Shown: piece after piece, positions 1 to 10,700 of the stretch
Numbering within the stretch: position 1 is the stretch's first letter
How the letters are laid out: each line of letters starts with the position of its first letter
Position numbers and translations under genes: made by a program
Notes under the pieces: generated by a model
Database searches by the model: none
Told to the model about the DNA's origin: nothing
The model's input: the letters and a program-made list of their open reading frames with translations, nothing else
Assembly (NCBI RefSeq): GCF_003991565.1
Contig: NZ_CP032819.1
Span: forward strand, 1-64,000
DNA length: 64,000 nt
Direction of reading: 5' to 3'
Source: Butyricimonas faecalis
GTDB taxonomy: Bacteria > Bacteroidota > Bacteroidia > Bacteroidales > Marinifilaceae

Positions 1-3000
1 ATGGCTTTGATGACCCCGTTTGTGCAGACGAGGTTAGTGGATTATTTTACCCGCATTTTGGAGGAACGGACGGGGACCACGATTTCTATCGGACGAGTGG
101 AATTCCGCCCGATAGAGTCACTGATACTAAATGATGTATTTGTTCGGGATTGTCGCCAAGATACGCTTGTATTTTGCGAGCGGTTGATGATGAAGGTGGA
201 TTCCGTGAGTTTCGTGAAAAGACGATTCACGATTACGGAAGCTGCTTTCGAAAAAGCGAAGTTTAATGTATGGATCGAACGTAGAAAAGATGGGGGTGAG
301 AGTCTTACAAACGTGGAACGGCTCATCAATTCTTTTTCGTTTTCCAAGGCCGATTCCGTGCCTCAGACTTCTTCGGAGTGGAACGTGAATCTGGCTCAGG
401 TAATATTGAAAGAGTGTCGTTTCCGGTATATCGAGAGTGATCATGAACCGATAGATTACGGGATCAATTGGACGGACGTGGAGTGCCAGAATCTGAATGT
501 GCGTATTTTCGGTATTGATTTTTCGAACAAGCAATACAGGGCTAAAGTTGATGGACTTCGTTTCAGGGAAAAGTCCGGTTTCGAGGTGACCAACATGGGA
601 GGGGAGGTCGTGGCAAGTGATGATAATTTATTGATAACAAACACGTTTATACAAACGGAACGGAGTAAGGTTTACTTGGACACGTTGGAGTATAACTGGG
701 TTCCGGAACACGATTACTGGCGTAATTTTACCACGAGGATGCAACAACGTTACGTGTTTACCGATTCTCGGGTAAGTTTTGACGATCTGGCGTATTTTAA
801 CGGGAAGTTGTTGGGGATGCATAATACCGTTTTCGGTAGCGGGGTGGTTTTTAACACGATAAACAATCTGGAAGGGCGTGATTTAGAGGTTTATCTGGGC
901 AATAAGAGTGTGCTGCATGGTTCATTTGCATCGCACGGGTTACCTGCTTTTTTCGAGACGGATTTTAATATTGATTTTACAAATACGAAGGTGTCACCTC
1001 CTGAATTAGAGGCTATTTACATGCCTTGGCTTGGGAGTCATTACGTGAAGATACCAGAAATATTGCATAAATATGATGTCTTTACTTTCGACGGGAATTT
1101 TCAAGGAAAGATTGAAGACTTTGCCATTAAAGCTCGTACCACGACTCCCGGAATGGTGGGGAGTGTGCTTTTTAATTGCGTGATGGACAGTATCGGGGAT
1201 ATTCGTTATGATGGTTGGGTCGGTTTGGGACAGGTGCAATTGGGATTCCTCACGGGGCAATCCTTTTTGGGGAGAGGGTCGTTTTTCGGGAAGTTTGATG
1301 GTGTGCTGGGCGATTCGACTTCGTTATTTAATTTATCGAGTGATATACGCCGTTTACAGCTATTTGACAGGGAAATTCGGAATGTTCGCCTGACATTGGG
1401 GACGAAAAACGATCATTTATATCTGCTCTCTTCCGTGAGAAACGATAGTTTGCAGGCGGATGTTCTTTTAGATTATATTATGGGCGACACGTTGAGTCTG
1501 GCGAAAACCGAAGGTTACGTGAACGTGCGTCAGTGGGATTCGTGGGCTCCCTCTGTTTTTGGAGAACGAGAGTCTGTTGAATTTGATTTTAGCGGTACTC
1601 TGAAACAAAGCGAGGATAATCGTTGGGTGGAATTACTGGTACCGGAGATGAAATACGAGAATAGTAGGGGAACATGGAGTACCGATTCCTTGAAATTCTC
1701 CACGACGATACTGGGTGAGTACAGTTTCTCTCAATTGCAATCTGATGTGGCGGACGTGACGGTGGAAGGTTTTTTCCATTCATTAGAAATGACGGATTTG
1801 TGGAATAGTTTTTTGGTAAGCTATTTGCCCGACTACAAGTATGCCGTTGACAAGACTTTGCCGGAAGGTACGAGCCTGATGCTGGACGTGCATTTAAATG
1901 ACATTAACCCTTTTTTGAAAGTGGCTTATCCGCGACTGAAGCTGTCCCGGGGAGGGAATTTGAGCTGCGAATATAATTATGTCGACCGTCAAGTTGAGTT
2001 GTCTTTGATGGCAGATACAATCTCCTATGGTGATTTTAAATTACGTGATTCCCGGATGAAACTGAGTGGGGACGGTATAAACTTGCTCTGCACGTACACG
2101 GCTGATGAATTGAGATATATGAATCTCGGCAGGTTGTATAACGTGCGGAACGTGATCGAGGTAAACACGAATAACGTGAACGAGCGGCTGACTTGGTGTA
2201 ATTGGGAAAGAGAGAGTTATAGCGGCTCATTTGCGGCTAACTTGCGTTTGTTGAAATACGGGGAGCGTCACTTGACCCAGGTGTTTATTCATCCGAGCAC
2301 GTTCGTCATGGCGGATAGCACATGGTACGTGGCGCGTTCCATGATCTTGAAAGAGGATAATGATATTTTCGTGAATAATTTTGAAATTAGCCGGGGGAAA
2401 CAGCGTTTCCGTTTGCGGGGACGGGTGACGGAGAATCCTCGTGATGTTCTTGCTTTGGAGTTTCGTGATTTCAGTTTGACCGAGTTTAACAAGATCCTTT
2501 TTGATAATAAATTGCAACTATTCGGCCAAGTGAACGGGGAGGTCAGAATTCAAGATTTGTACAAAGACAATTTGATATATGCAAACGTGAGTGTGGACCA
2601 ATGGGGTGTTAACCGGGATACGTTAGGTGTGTTGGATTTGAATTCTCGTTGGGATGCACCGAATAGTGCTTTGGAAATAAGCATGGTAAACCGGATGAAA
2701 GAGAGAACCCCGATCGGGATGTGGGGGTATTATAAGCCTTCGACAGACAGTTTGAATGTGAATCTGGAACTTTCCCGGATCGAGGTGAATTATCTGGCCG
2801 GTTATTTCCCCGATATCTTGAAAGGTGGCGAGGGTACAATTTCGGGTAATCTGGTTATGAAAGGAACAACACAAAAGGCCTCGATTGACGGTTTTCTGGA
2901 AATGGATTCGGTATCGCTTACGGTAGCCGGGTTAAACACCGCTTTTAAAGTCGATGATCGTTTACCCGTGAAGAATAATCGGGTTGTGCTGGATAATTTT

Positions 3001-4401
3001 AAGATATACGATGCCAATGGACACACATCGGTTTGCTCGGGATATTACGATTTGAATTCAAATTTATACGACGTGTCGCTTAAATTTGATAATTTCCGAG
3101 TGCTAAATACCAAAGCGAACCAGAATGATGTGTTTTACGGGCAACTGTATATCACGGGACAATCCCGGATGAATAATTTGTCCGGGGGCGGGGCTTTATC
3201 CGTGAATTTGAAACCGGAGGCTCATTCCGTACTCTATATCCCTTTAACTTCCGCGTTGACGGAGGAAGACGGGAGTTTCCTGCATTTTATAAACAAACGT
3301 CAGCCGGATGGGGAGCGTCGTCCGGAAGAAGAACGTGTTTCGTTGGTTTCCAATTTTGATTTGAATGCTAATATCGAGATCAATAACAATCTGGAAGTAC
3401 AAATTATATTTGATCCCACTATCGGGGATATTTTGAAAACGGTGGGAAGTGGTAACTTGCGTTTCGGTTTGGGAAAAGATAACGAGTTGAATATGTTCGG
3501 GGAGTATAAGATCGAGAAGGGAGATTACTTGTTCACGTTAAGTAACTTGATTAATAAAAAATTCGTGCTGAACCCCGGAGGAAGTATCAGGTGGAATGGC
3601 TCGCCGTATGATGCCACGATTGACGTGAGCGCCATATATAATTTGCGTACCTCTTTGAGCGATTTGCTTGCCGGAACCACGACGACGGTGGATAAGACGA
3701 CGAAAGTACCCGTTGAGTGCGAGTTGAAGTTGGGAGAAAATCTGATGAACCCCAACGTGCAGTTCGGCATTAATTTCCCCTCTCTCGATATGCAAATGCG
3801 GAGTTTGATGCAGAGCTTTTTCTCCAGTCAGGATGAGATTAATAAACAGATGTTTTCTTTGCTGATATTGAATAAATTCTATACTCCGGATTATGTTGAT
3901 AAGGATGCCGAGTTGGAAGAACGGAACACGGGATACCAGATGGGGGTGACAACGGCGAGTGAGTTATTGTCCAATCAATTATCCCGTTGGTTATCACAGA
4001 TCAGTAATAATTTTGATATCGGCTTTTCTTATCGCCCGGGTGATCAGGTCACTACGAACGAGTTCGAGTTGGCTTTGTCGACCCAAATTTGGAATAACCG
4101 GGTGACAATTTCTGCCAACGGTAATATGATGGAGAAAGCAAAGACCAATTCCAACACGTCGATTACGGGTGATTTTGACGTCGACGTGAAATTGAATCGT
4201 CAAGGTTCACTACATTTGAAGGCTTATTCGCACACAGATGAGAAGATTACCTACAACGCGACGGAGACCGTGCAGGGTGTCGGTGTCTTTTATCAAGAGA
4301 CGTTCGATACCTTCCGGGAATTATTCCGTAAATACCTGGCTATATTTAAACGGAAAAAACGATCGACAGCCACCGCACAATCCGCTGATAATAAGAAATA
4401 A
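1..4401 (+). CDS. tamB: TamB-family translocation/assembly protein (DUF490), 5' end cut by window
   Basis: This is a very large envelope protein (1466 residues visible) of the TamB/AsmA-like family, which spans the periplasm and helps outer-membrane protein or lipid transport. The visible start resembles the stretch just after the N-terminal membrane anchor of TamB proteins (a TPFVQ motif followed by an amphipathic region and SIGRVEF). The anchor itself is missing, so the ATG at position 1 is probably an internal Met and the gene begins upstream of the window. The middle is long beta-rich repetitive sequence. The last ~350 residues hold the conserved TamB C-terminal domain, with features such as VGSGNLRFGLG, a GDYLF segment and the MRSLMQSFFSSQDEINKQ stretch, and end in a basic tail. 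No terminator hairpin was seen before rocD. The family call is from sequence character; its exact role in this organism is inferred. Confidence 0.88.
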   Translation: MALMTPFVQTRLVDYFTRILEERTGTTISIGRVEFRPIESLILNDVFVRDCRQDTLVFCERLMMKVDSVSFVKRRFTITEAAFEKAKFNVWIERRKDGGESLTNVERLINSFSFSKADSVPQTSSEWNVNLAQVILKECRFRYIESDHEPIDYGINWTDVECQNLNVRIFGIDFSNKQYRAKVDGLRFREKSGFEVTNMGGEVVASDDNLLITNTFIQTERSKVYLDTLEYNWVPEHDYWRNFTTRMQQRYVFTDSRVSFDDLAYFNGKLLGMHNTVFGSGVVFNTINNLEGRDLEVYLGNKSVLHGSFASHGLPAFFETDFNIDFTNTKVSPPELEAIYMPWLGSHYVKIPEILHKYDVFTFDGNFQGKIEDFAIKARTTTPGMVGSVLFNCVMDSIGDIRYDGWVGLGQVQLGFLTGQSFLGRGSFFGKFDGVLGDSTSLFNLSSDIRRLQLFDREIRNVRLTLGTKNDHLYLLSSVRNDSLQADVLLDYIMGDTLSLAKTEGYVNVRQWDSWAPSVFGERESVEFDFSGTLKQSEDNRWVELLVPEMKYENSRGTWSTDSLKFSTTILGEYSFSQLQSDVADVTVEGFFHSLEMTDLWNSFLVSYLPDYKYAVDKTLPEGTSLMLDVHLNDINPFLKVAYPRLKLSRGGNLSCEYNYVDRQVELSLMADTISYGDFKLRDSRMKLSGDGINLLCTYTADELRYMNLGRLYNVRNVIEVNTNNVNERLTWCNWERESYSGSFAANLRLLKYGERHLTQVFIHPSTFVMADSTWYVARSMILKEDNDIFVNNFEISRGKQRFRLRGRVTENPRDVLALEFRDFSLTEFNKILFDNKLQLFGQVNGEVRIQDLYKDNLIYANVSVDQWGVNRDTLGVLDLNSRWDAPNSALEISMVNRMKERTPIGMWGYYKPSTDSLNVNLELSRIEVNYLAGYFPDILKGGEGTISGNLVMKGTTQKASIDGFLEMDSVSLTVAGLNTAFKVDDRLPVKNNRVVLDNFKIYDANGHTSVCSGYYDLNSNLYDVSLKFDNFRVLNTKANQNDVFYGQLYITGQSRMNNLSGGGALSVNLKPEAHSVLYIPLTSALTEEDGSFLHFINKRQPDGERRPEEERVSLVSNFDLNANIEINNNLEVQIIFDPTIGDILKTVGSGNLRFGLGKDNELNMFGEYKIEKGDYLFTLSNLINKKFVLNPGGSIRWNGSPYDATIDVSAIYNLRTSLSDLLAGTTTTVDKTTKVPVECELKLGENLMNPNVQFGINFPSLDMQMRSLMQSFFSSQDEINKQMFSLLILNKFYTPDYVDKDAELEERNTGYQMGVTTASELLSNQLSRWLSQISNNFDIGFSYRPGDQVTTNEFELALSTQIWNNRVTISANGNMMEKAKTNSNTSITGDFDVDVKLNRQGSLHLKAYSHTDEKITYNATETVQGVGVFYQETFDTFRELFRKYLAIFKRKKRSTATAQSADNKK

Positions 4402-4516
4402 TTCATGTTTTAACTTTCTATTTCCCGTTTTTCATGTCTTTGTCATTGTTTTTTTGATTTTTTTTCATCAAATTGTACTCGTTACGTGAAAACGTCGAAC
4501 CTAACTAAATTGCATT

Positions 4517-5737
4517 ATGAAAAAAATGACTGAACAAGAGTACATGGACCGTGAGGCCAAATACGGTGCTCACAATTACCATCCACTTCCCGTGGTCTTA
4601 GAAAAAGGAGAAGGTATTTACGTGTGGGATGTTAACGGAAAACGTTATTTCGACTTTCTGTCGGCTTATTCTGCCGTGAACCAGGGACACTGCCACCCGA
4701 AGATTGTAGAAGCTATGACGGAGCAGGCCAAGAAATTGGCTTTAACTTCCCGGGCTTTCTATAACAACGTGTTGGGTGAATGGGAAGAATACATTACGAA
4801 ATATTTCGGGTACGATAAGGTACTACCGATGAATAGTGGTGCCGAGGCTGACGAGACGGCTTTGAAATTATGCCGTCGTTGGGGATATGACGTGAAGGGA
4901 ATACCTGCGGATCAAGCCAAGATTATTGTTTGCGATAATAATTTCCACGGTCGTACAATCACGATCATTACGCTTTCTAACGATCCTTCTTCTTATGCCG
5001 GATTCGGACCTTTTACTCCCGGATTTGAGAGAATACCGTATGATGATATACCTGCTTTGGAAGAGGCGTTGAAGGATCCGAACGTGGCCGGATTCCTTTT
5101 GGAACCGATTCAAGGAGAGGCCGGTGTTTACGTGCCGCATGAAGGCTATTTAAAGAAAGCATACGACTTGTGTAAGGCTCATAACGTGTTGTTTATGGCC
5201 GACGAGGTGCAGACCGGTATTGCCCGTACGGGTAAAATGTTGGCGTGTGACCACGAGGGGGTTCGGCCGGACATTTTGATTCTGGGTAAAGCCATTTCCG
5301 GCGGATTGATGCCTGTTTCCTGCGTGTTGGCAGATGACGAGATTATGTTGACCATTAAGCCGGGAGAACACGGTTCTACTTACGGGGGAAATCCCATTGC
5401 GGCTAAAGTATCTATGGCGGCGTTACAGGTGATCAAAGATGAGAAACTGGAAGAAAATGCCGAAAGACTGGGTAAGATTTTCCGGGAAAGAGTGAAAGCA
5501 ATTAAATCTGATATGATGGAACTTGTCCGCGGTAAAGGTTTGCTGAACGCGGTGGTAATTACTCCGAAGAATGGCAAAACGGCTTGGGATGTATGTTTGA
5601 AATTGCGCGACAACGGTTTGTTAGCTAAACCGACTCACGAACATATCATCCGTTTTGCTCCGCCTTTGGTAATCAATGAAGAGCAATTGCTTGAAGCAAT
5701 AGGTATTATCGAGAAAACGTTAAAGGAGTTCGAGTAA
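4517..5737 (+). CDS. rocD: Ornithine--oxo-acid aminotransferase
   Basis: PLP-dependent class III aminotransferase that interconverts ornithine and 2-oxoglutarate with glutamate semialdehyde and glutamate, linking arginine/ornithine, proline and glutamate metabolism in the cytosol. The 406-residue length matches RocD. The N-terminal [23 protein letters not shown] stretch is typical of the family; the cofactor-binding part contains the [13 protein letters not shown] segment, the [11 protein letters not shown] segment with the PLP-interacting Asp, and the Schiff-base lysine in ILGKAISGG. The start at 4517 is an ATG followed closely by a second in-frame ATG at 4526; either is possible. It is a single-gene unit ended by the hairpin near 5758. 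It shares no function with tamB or the following sigma factor. Confidence 0.93.
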   Translation: MKKMTEQEYMDREAKYGAHNYHPLPVVLEKGEGIYVWDVNGKRYFDFLSAYSAVNQGHCHPKIVEAMTEQAKKLALTSRAFYNNVLGEWEEYITKYFGYDKVLPMNSGAEADETALKLCRRWGYDVKGIPADQAKIIVCDNNFHGRTITIITLSNDPSSYAGFGPFTPGFERIPYDDIPALEEALKDPNVAGFLLEPIQGEAGVYVPHEGYLKKAYDLCKAHNVLFMADEVQTGIARTGKMLACDHEGVRPDILILGKAISGGLMPVSCVLADDEIMLTIKPGEHGSTYGGNPIAAKVSMAALQVIKDEKLEENAERLGKIFRERVKAIKSDMMELVRGKGLLNAVVITPKNGKTAWDVCLKLRDNGLLAKPTHEHIIRFAPPLVINEEQLLEAIGIIEKTLKEFE

Positions 5738-5757
5738 TTTTAGTTAAATCTATTTCA

Positions 5758-5810
5758 AAGAGTCTTTTCGGGATTGTACGGTTAATCTTGAAAAGATTCT
5801 TTTTATTATT
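5758..5810 (+). terminator. Rho-independent terminator after rocD
   Basis: Arms 5758-5769 and 5790-5801 pair over 12 positions with one G-U pair. A smaller inner stem (GATT/AATC) lies in the loop, and the 3' arm runs into a T-rich tract. It sits 20 bases after the rocD stop. Confidence 0.7.
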
Positions 5811-5842
5811 TCTTGATATGGCGGAAAATTTATTTTTCTGTG

Positions 5843-5850
5843 TATATTTG
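5843..5850 (+). promoter_or_regulatory. -7 promoter element (TATATTTG) for the sigma-factor gene
   Basis: A perfect match to the Bacteroidota -7 consensus TAnnTTTG. It lies 20 bases before the ATG at 5870, which predicts a very short leader. It therefore argues that the in-frame ATG at 5813 is not the real start. No good -33 TTG was seen at the usual spacing. Confidence 0.55.
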
Positions 5851-5869
5851 TTTGATTAAATATCCCTTT

Positions 5870-6427
5870 ATGTCAATAGATTTTGATTCATTATTGGAAG
5901 GCATTAATAAAAAAGATATGCGGGCGTGGGAGGAGCTTTATGCAGGGTATTATGCCGTGTTGTGTTCTTACGTGAACAATATTTTGCGGGATCGAGATCA
6001 AGCCCAGGATATCGTGCAGGATGTTTTGGTGGCTGTCTGGAAGTCTTCCAAACAGTTTGGAGATATGAAGGAATTGACGTCTTATTTATACCGGGCTTGT
6101 TATAATAACGCCTTGATTTATAAGCGCAATGTTCAAATTCGTAAAGATATAGAGCAAAAAATTGTTTTGGAAACGGAAGTCGAGTTCTCGGATGAAATTT
6201 TTGCTATTACCGTGAGGGATGAGTTATTGAGACAATTGTATTGTTATATCAAGGAGTTGCCGGATGGTGCCAGGGAAATAATGGAATTAAGTGTTTTGGG
6301 ATTCTCCGGGCCCGAAATTGCAGAAAAATTGGGGATCACGATTCACACGGTGAAAACTCAAAAGAATAGGAGTTTCAAGTATTTACGAGAAAAATTGAAA
6401 GATTCAGTTCTGTTATTTTTAATTTAA
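5870..6427 (+). CDS. ECF RNA polymerase sigma factor (FecI-like)
   Basis: A 185-residue sigma-70 family ECF factor. Region 2 is visible in the first ~90 residues (WEELYAGYYAVLCSYV, then DRDQAQDIVQDVLVAVWK, the core-binding and -10-recognition helices). Region 4 is the C-terminal helix-turn-helix (FSGPEIAEKLGITIHTVKTQ). An upstream in-frame ATG at 5813 would add 19 residues, but a -7 element lies inside that extension, so 5870 is preferred. The anti-sigma FecR gene and a SusC protein with an STN domain follow. This is the standard trans-envelope signalling set, in which substrate binding at the outer membrane frees the sigma factor to transcribe its own transport genes. The ligand cannot be read from the sequence. 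Confidence 0.92.
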   Translation: MSIDFDSLLEGINKKDMRAWEELYAGYYAVLCSYVNNILRDRDQAQDIVQDVLVAVWKSSKQFGDMKELTSYLYRACYNNALIYKRNVQIRKDIEQKIVLETEVEFSDEIFAITVRDELLRQLYCYIKELPDGAREIMELSVLGFSGPEIAEKLGITIHTVKTQKNRSFKYLREKLKDSVLLFLI

Positions 6428-6558
6428 TCAAAACTTTTTATCGTTTTTGTCATACTCTTTGTGGTTTCATGTATTATATAATAAACGATCCATTATCGAT
6501 ATTAAATATTTGAGGCTGTAATAGTAGTAACTGCTTGATTAATATAAGATAACAGTAG

Positions 6559-7707
6559 ATGAAATTAGATTTATATAGCGTGGTGGAATTATTTCGAAAA
6601 TCTTTCTCGACCTCACTTTCTGATGAGGAAAAGGAGGAGTTGGATGATGTTTTGCGAGATAATTATTTGAAAAAAGCATATGACCAATTATCAGATGAAA
6701 CTTTTGTACTGGATAAATTCCGGGAGTTTGAAGAATACAAGTACAAGCCTGCTTTTAATAAATTAAAAGTTTACCAGCATCGAATTCGGATTCGTCGATG
6801 GACAATATGGGGATCGTCTATAGCTGCAGTCTTGATCCTTGTGTTTGTTTTGGTTCGTCCTTGGAAATATAATGGTAATATGCAGGAGTTCGTTAAGGAA
6901 ACACAACATATTATACCACCTGGAAGTAGTATGGCCATTTTGAAGTTGGCAGACGGAAGAATGATCGAAATCGGGAAGCAGCCATTGAAACTTAAAGATA
7001 CTCAAGGAAGCATGGTAAAATATGAAAATGGACGTCTTTCTTACTCTTCTGGAAAAGAAACTACGATAACAGAGGCTTACAATGAATTGGTTGTACCTGT
7101 TGGTGGCGAATGTCATGTTCTTTTGGAGGATGGTACGGACGTTTGGCTAAATGCGGATTCAAAATTGAAATATCCCATAGTGTTTAACGGGGAAAGTCGT
7201 GAAGTCGTATTGTCGGGGGAGGCTTATTTCGAAGTGAAAAAGGATAACCGCCCCTTTATTGTAAATCTGGAAAGTGGTGATATAACTGTACTTGGAACTT
7301 CTTTTGGCGTGAGCGCTTACCCGGGTTATCCGAATTATACAACCTTGGTCAGGGGAAGTGTTCGTTTTACATCCCTTCGACGGGAGCAGATTGTTTTAAC
7401 TCCCGGGGAACAGGCAGTGGTTGATATTTTCGGGTCTCTGAAGAAACGGAACGTGGATGTAGAAGAATTTGTCGGTTGGAAGGATGGCGTGTTCATTTTC
7501 AAGGATAAACCATTGGCTGAAATCATGGAAATATTGGAGCGTTGGTATGGGGTACACGTGATTTTTCAAGATAATAGTTTGAAAGAATTGGAATACACAG
7601 GTAGTCTCGAAAGATATGATTCTATTAATACATTTTTGCAATTATTGGAAAAATTGGAAGAAATCCAATATGAAATAAAGGGAAATACGATAGTTCTATT
7701 TAAATAA
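6559..7707 (+). CDS. FecR-family anti-sigma factor
   Basis: Inner-membrane anti-sigma factor of 382 residues that should control the preceding ECF sigma factor. The N-terminal ~75 residues are cytosolic. One membrane helix lies near residues 78-96 (WTIWGSSIAAVLILVFVLV). The periplasmic FecR domain follows (ELVVPVGGECHVLLEDGT, VWLNADSKLKYP, SGEAYFEV, VLGTSFGVSAY). The C-terminal DUF4974/STN-like region (DKPLAEIMEILERWYGV to the end) is expected to contact the STN domain of the SusC protein. It lies 130 bases after the sigma gene and 82 bases before susC-like. The gap before susC contains an imperfect GACAG/CTGTC hairpin (about 7711-7757) of unknown effect. Confidence 0.92.
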   Translation: MKLDLYSVVELFRKSFSTSLSDEEKEELDDVLRDNYLKKAYDQLSDETFVLDKFREFEEYKYKPAFNKLKVYQHRIRIRRWTIWGSSIAAVLILVFVLVRPWKYNGNMQEFVKETQHIIPPGSSMAILKLADGRMIEIGKQPLKLKDTQGSMVKYENGRLSYSSGKETTITEAYNELVVPVGGECHVLLEDGTDVWLNADSKLKYPIVFNGESREVVLSGEAYFEVKKDNRPFIVNLESGDITVLGTSFGVSAYPGYPNYTTLVRGSVRFTSLRREQIVLTPGEQAVVDIFGSLKKRNVDVEEFVGWKDGVFIFKDKPLAEIMEILERWYGVHVIFQDNSLKELEYTGSLERYDSINTFLQLLEKLEEIQYEIKGNTIVLFK

Positions 7708-7789
7708 AAGAGAGAGACAGGCAACAAATTTCTCAGGTTCGGCGTCTGTCCCTTCTCGATTTATATAATTAAATATAAATTACAATGAT

Positions 7790-10700
7790 ATGAAAAAAAA
7801 TCGATTAATTAGGTTTCCTGACCGATTAAAAAGGTGTAAGAAAAATTTAATGATTATGAAATGGTGTGTTGTTTTTATCTGCTTGTTTACTTTGAACTTG
7901 TCTGCGGATGTGTATTCTCAAAAGAATATCGTGTCGCTGGACTTATCTGATGTGTCCATTGGACAATTTGTGAAAGCGGTTAAACAGCAGACATCCCTTA
8001 AGTTCATGTATAATTCGTCTATTGTTCGTCAGGCAGGGAATATCTCGGTGAAAGTTGAAAACAAAGAGTTGAAAGATGTGCTAGGTATGGTGTTGGGGCA
8101 AGTCAACTTGGAATACGAGTTTTTTAATAACGTGATCTTGATTCGAGCAAAAGATGAAAAGAAAAGCGAACAATTACAAAGAACCGTGAGAGGGTGCGTG
8201 AAAGACGAGAAAGGAACTCCTTTGCCGGGAGTGACGGTGGTGTTAAAAGGTGAAAACTTGGGTGTTGCTACAGATGTTAATGGTAATTATTCACTTTCTT
8301 TTTTGGATCAAAAGAATTTGGTTATATTATTTTCATTTGTCGGAATGTTACCGGTTGAAGTTAAATACACGGGACAGGATACTATTAATGTGGTATTGAA
8401 AGAGGATGTAGAAAAGATCGATGAAGTAGTTGTGAATGGTTACTTTACACGGAAGAAGGAAAGTTATACGGGCGTATCGACGACTTTTTCAGGGAGTGAA
8501 CTTCGTAAAGTGTCAACGGGGAGTATTTTGAATACCTTATCTATGTTGGATCCTTCTTTTGTGAAAGTTGTAAACAACGAAATGGGGAGTGACCCGAATA
8601 CTATTCCGAGTTTTGAGATACGTGGTTCCAGCAGTTTAAAATCAACATTTGAAGGTAATCCCAATATGCCTACGTTTATTATGGACGGTTTTGAGGTTTC
8701 TGCACAAAAAGTATTTGATTTAGATCCAACTCGTGTCCGTTTCATAACGATATTGAAAGATGCTGCAGCTACGGCAATTTATGGTTCCCGTGCAGCCAAT
8801 GGAGTGGTTGTTATCGAAACTGAACTACCCAAAGCGGGAAAATTACAGTTTTCGTATAATGGAAGCGCCAATTTTGAGGTGGCAGATCTTTCTGATTATA
8901 ATTTGATGAATGCTGAAGAGAAATTGGAATATGAAGTACGTTCGGGGTTGTATGAAACAAAAGATCAAAGTCCTGAATATGCTGATGACAATTTAACTTC
9001 TTATAATCAAATATTGAAATTGGTTAAAGAGGGCAATGATGTGGATTGGTTAGCTATTCCTGTTAGGGATGTGGGGATTGGTCATAAACACTCTGTTATG
9101 GCTGAAGGAGGAAATGAAACATTTCGTTATGCTTTAGATATTTCTTATTCAAATACGGTAGGGGTAATGAAAGGTTCAAAGCGCGATAATTATGGAGGAG
9201 GAGTTCGTCTTCAATATAATTTGAAGAAATTGAAATTTATGAACTATACATCTTTCAGTCATTTGAAGTCAGTGAATTCTCCCTATGGCAGTTTTAGTTC
9301 GTATACCTATTATAATCCCTATTATAATCCTTATGATGAGGAGGGTAATATAAAGAAAATACTCTATTCTTATCAGTATTATGATGAAGGAGTAAAGACA
9401 AAACCGATGTATAACGAGTTGTATAATGCTACGTTGCCATCAAAGAATCAATCAATAGGAAACTACTTTATGAATAATTTTTCCGTTGAGTATGATGTTG
9501 TTCAAGGATTGAAATTGAAAGCGAATCTGTCTTTGAGTGTCGATAATAATAAATCGGATGCTTACGTGTCAAATGAAAATACTAATTTTATTGGTAAAGA
9601 GCTGAGAGGGAGTTATTCGCAATCTTGGTCAAACAGTTTTAGTTATGATATAAATGTTGTATTAACTTATGTTCGAAATTGGAAAAAACATTTTTTGAAT
9701 GTAGGATTGATTTATAATTTGCGAGAGAGTAATACAGACGCAACGAGTTTGTCTGCGGTTGGTTTTCCTAATGAAAATATGGATCATATTTCTATGGGAA
9801 CTAGTTTTACGGAAGGAGGGAGACCGGGAGGAAGTTATAATATATCCCGCTTGATCGGTTTTGTTGCTAACCTCGGTTATACGTATGACAATAGATTTTT
9901 ACTCGATTTTTCTTTGAGAAGTGATGGTTCGTCTTTATATGGAGCTAATAACCGCTGGAGTACATTCTGGTCTTTAGGAGTTGGTTATAACTTGCATAAC
10001 GAAAAATTTATGGAGGGAGTTTCGTTTGTTGATTTGTTAAAAATACGAGGATCCATTGGAACAACGGGAGGACAAAATTTCAATCCGTATCAGTCAATGA
10101 CGATGTATTCTTATAACGATAGTCGAATAAGCGGTATTTCTTATACGGGTTATATGGGTGTACTACTGAAGGCATTCGGAAACAAGAATTTGAAATGGCA
10201 AAAAGTAGAGAAACGGAATGTGGGATTGGATTTTGAATTACTTGATCGACGATTAAGAGGCTCGTTTAACGTGTATAGCGATCTTTCTAAGGATGTGCTT
10301 ATCGATGTTACTGTTGCTCCGTCATTAGGTTTTTCTTCTTATAAAGAAAATTTGGGAGAAGTGAAAAATAGTGGCGTCGAATTGACATTAAAAGGAACCG
10401 TAATTCGTGATATGGATCGAGATATAATTTGGGATTTAATCTTTAATCTGGCGCATAATAAAAATAAAGTGATGAAGATTAATCGAGCTTTGACGGCTTT
10501 TAATGAATCACAAGATGCGGAGGTGAAGAATAAACCGACGATTAGGTATAAAGAAGGATTGTCTCAAAATACGATCTGGGTGAATGAATCTCTAGGGATT
10601 GACCCTGCTACGGGAGAGGAAATCTTTTTAGATATGAATGGAAATAAAGTGAATGAATGGAGTACGGCCAATTATAAACCTTTTGGTTCCACGGATCCTA

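Noticed and set aside
5813..5869. N-terminal extension of the ECF sigma factor from an ATG at 5813
   Set aside because: A perfect -7 promoter element lies inside it, and the sequence from 5870 on matches the normal sigma-factor start.
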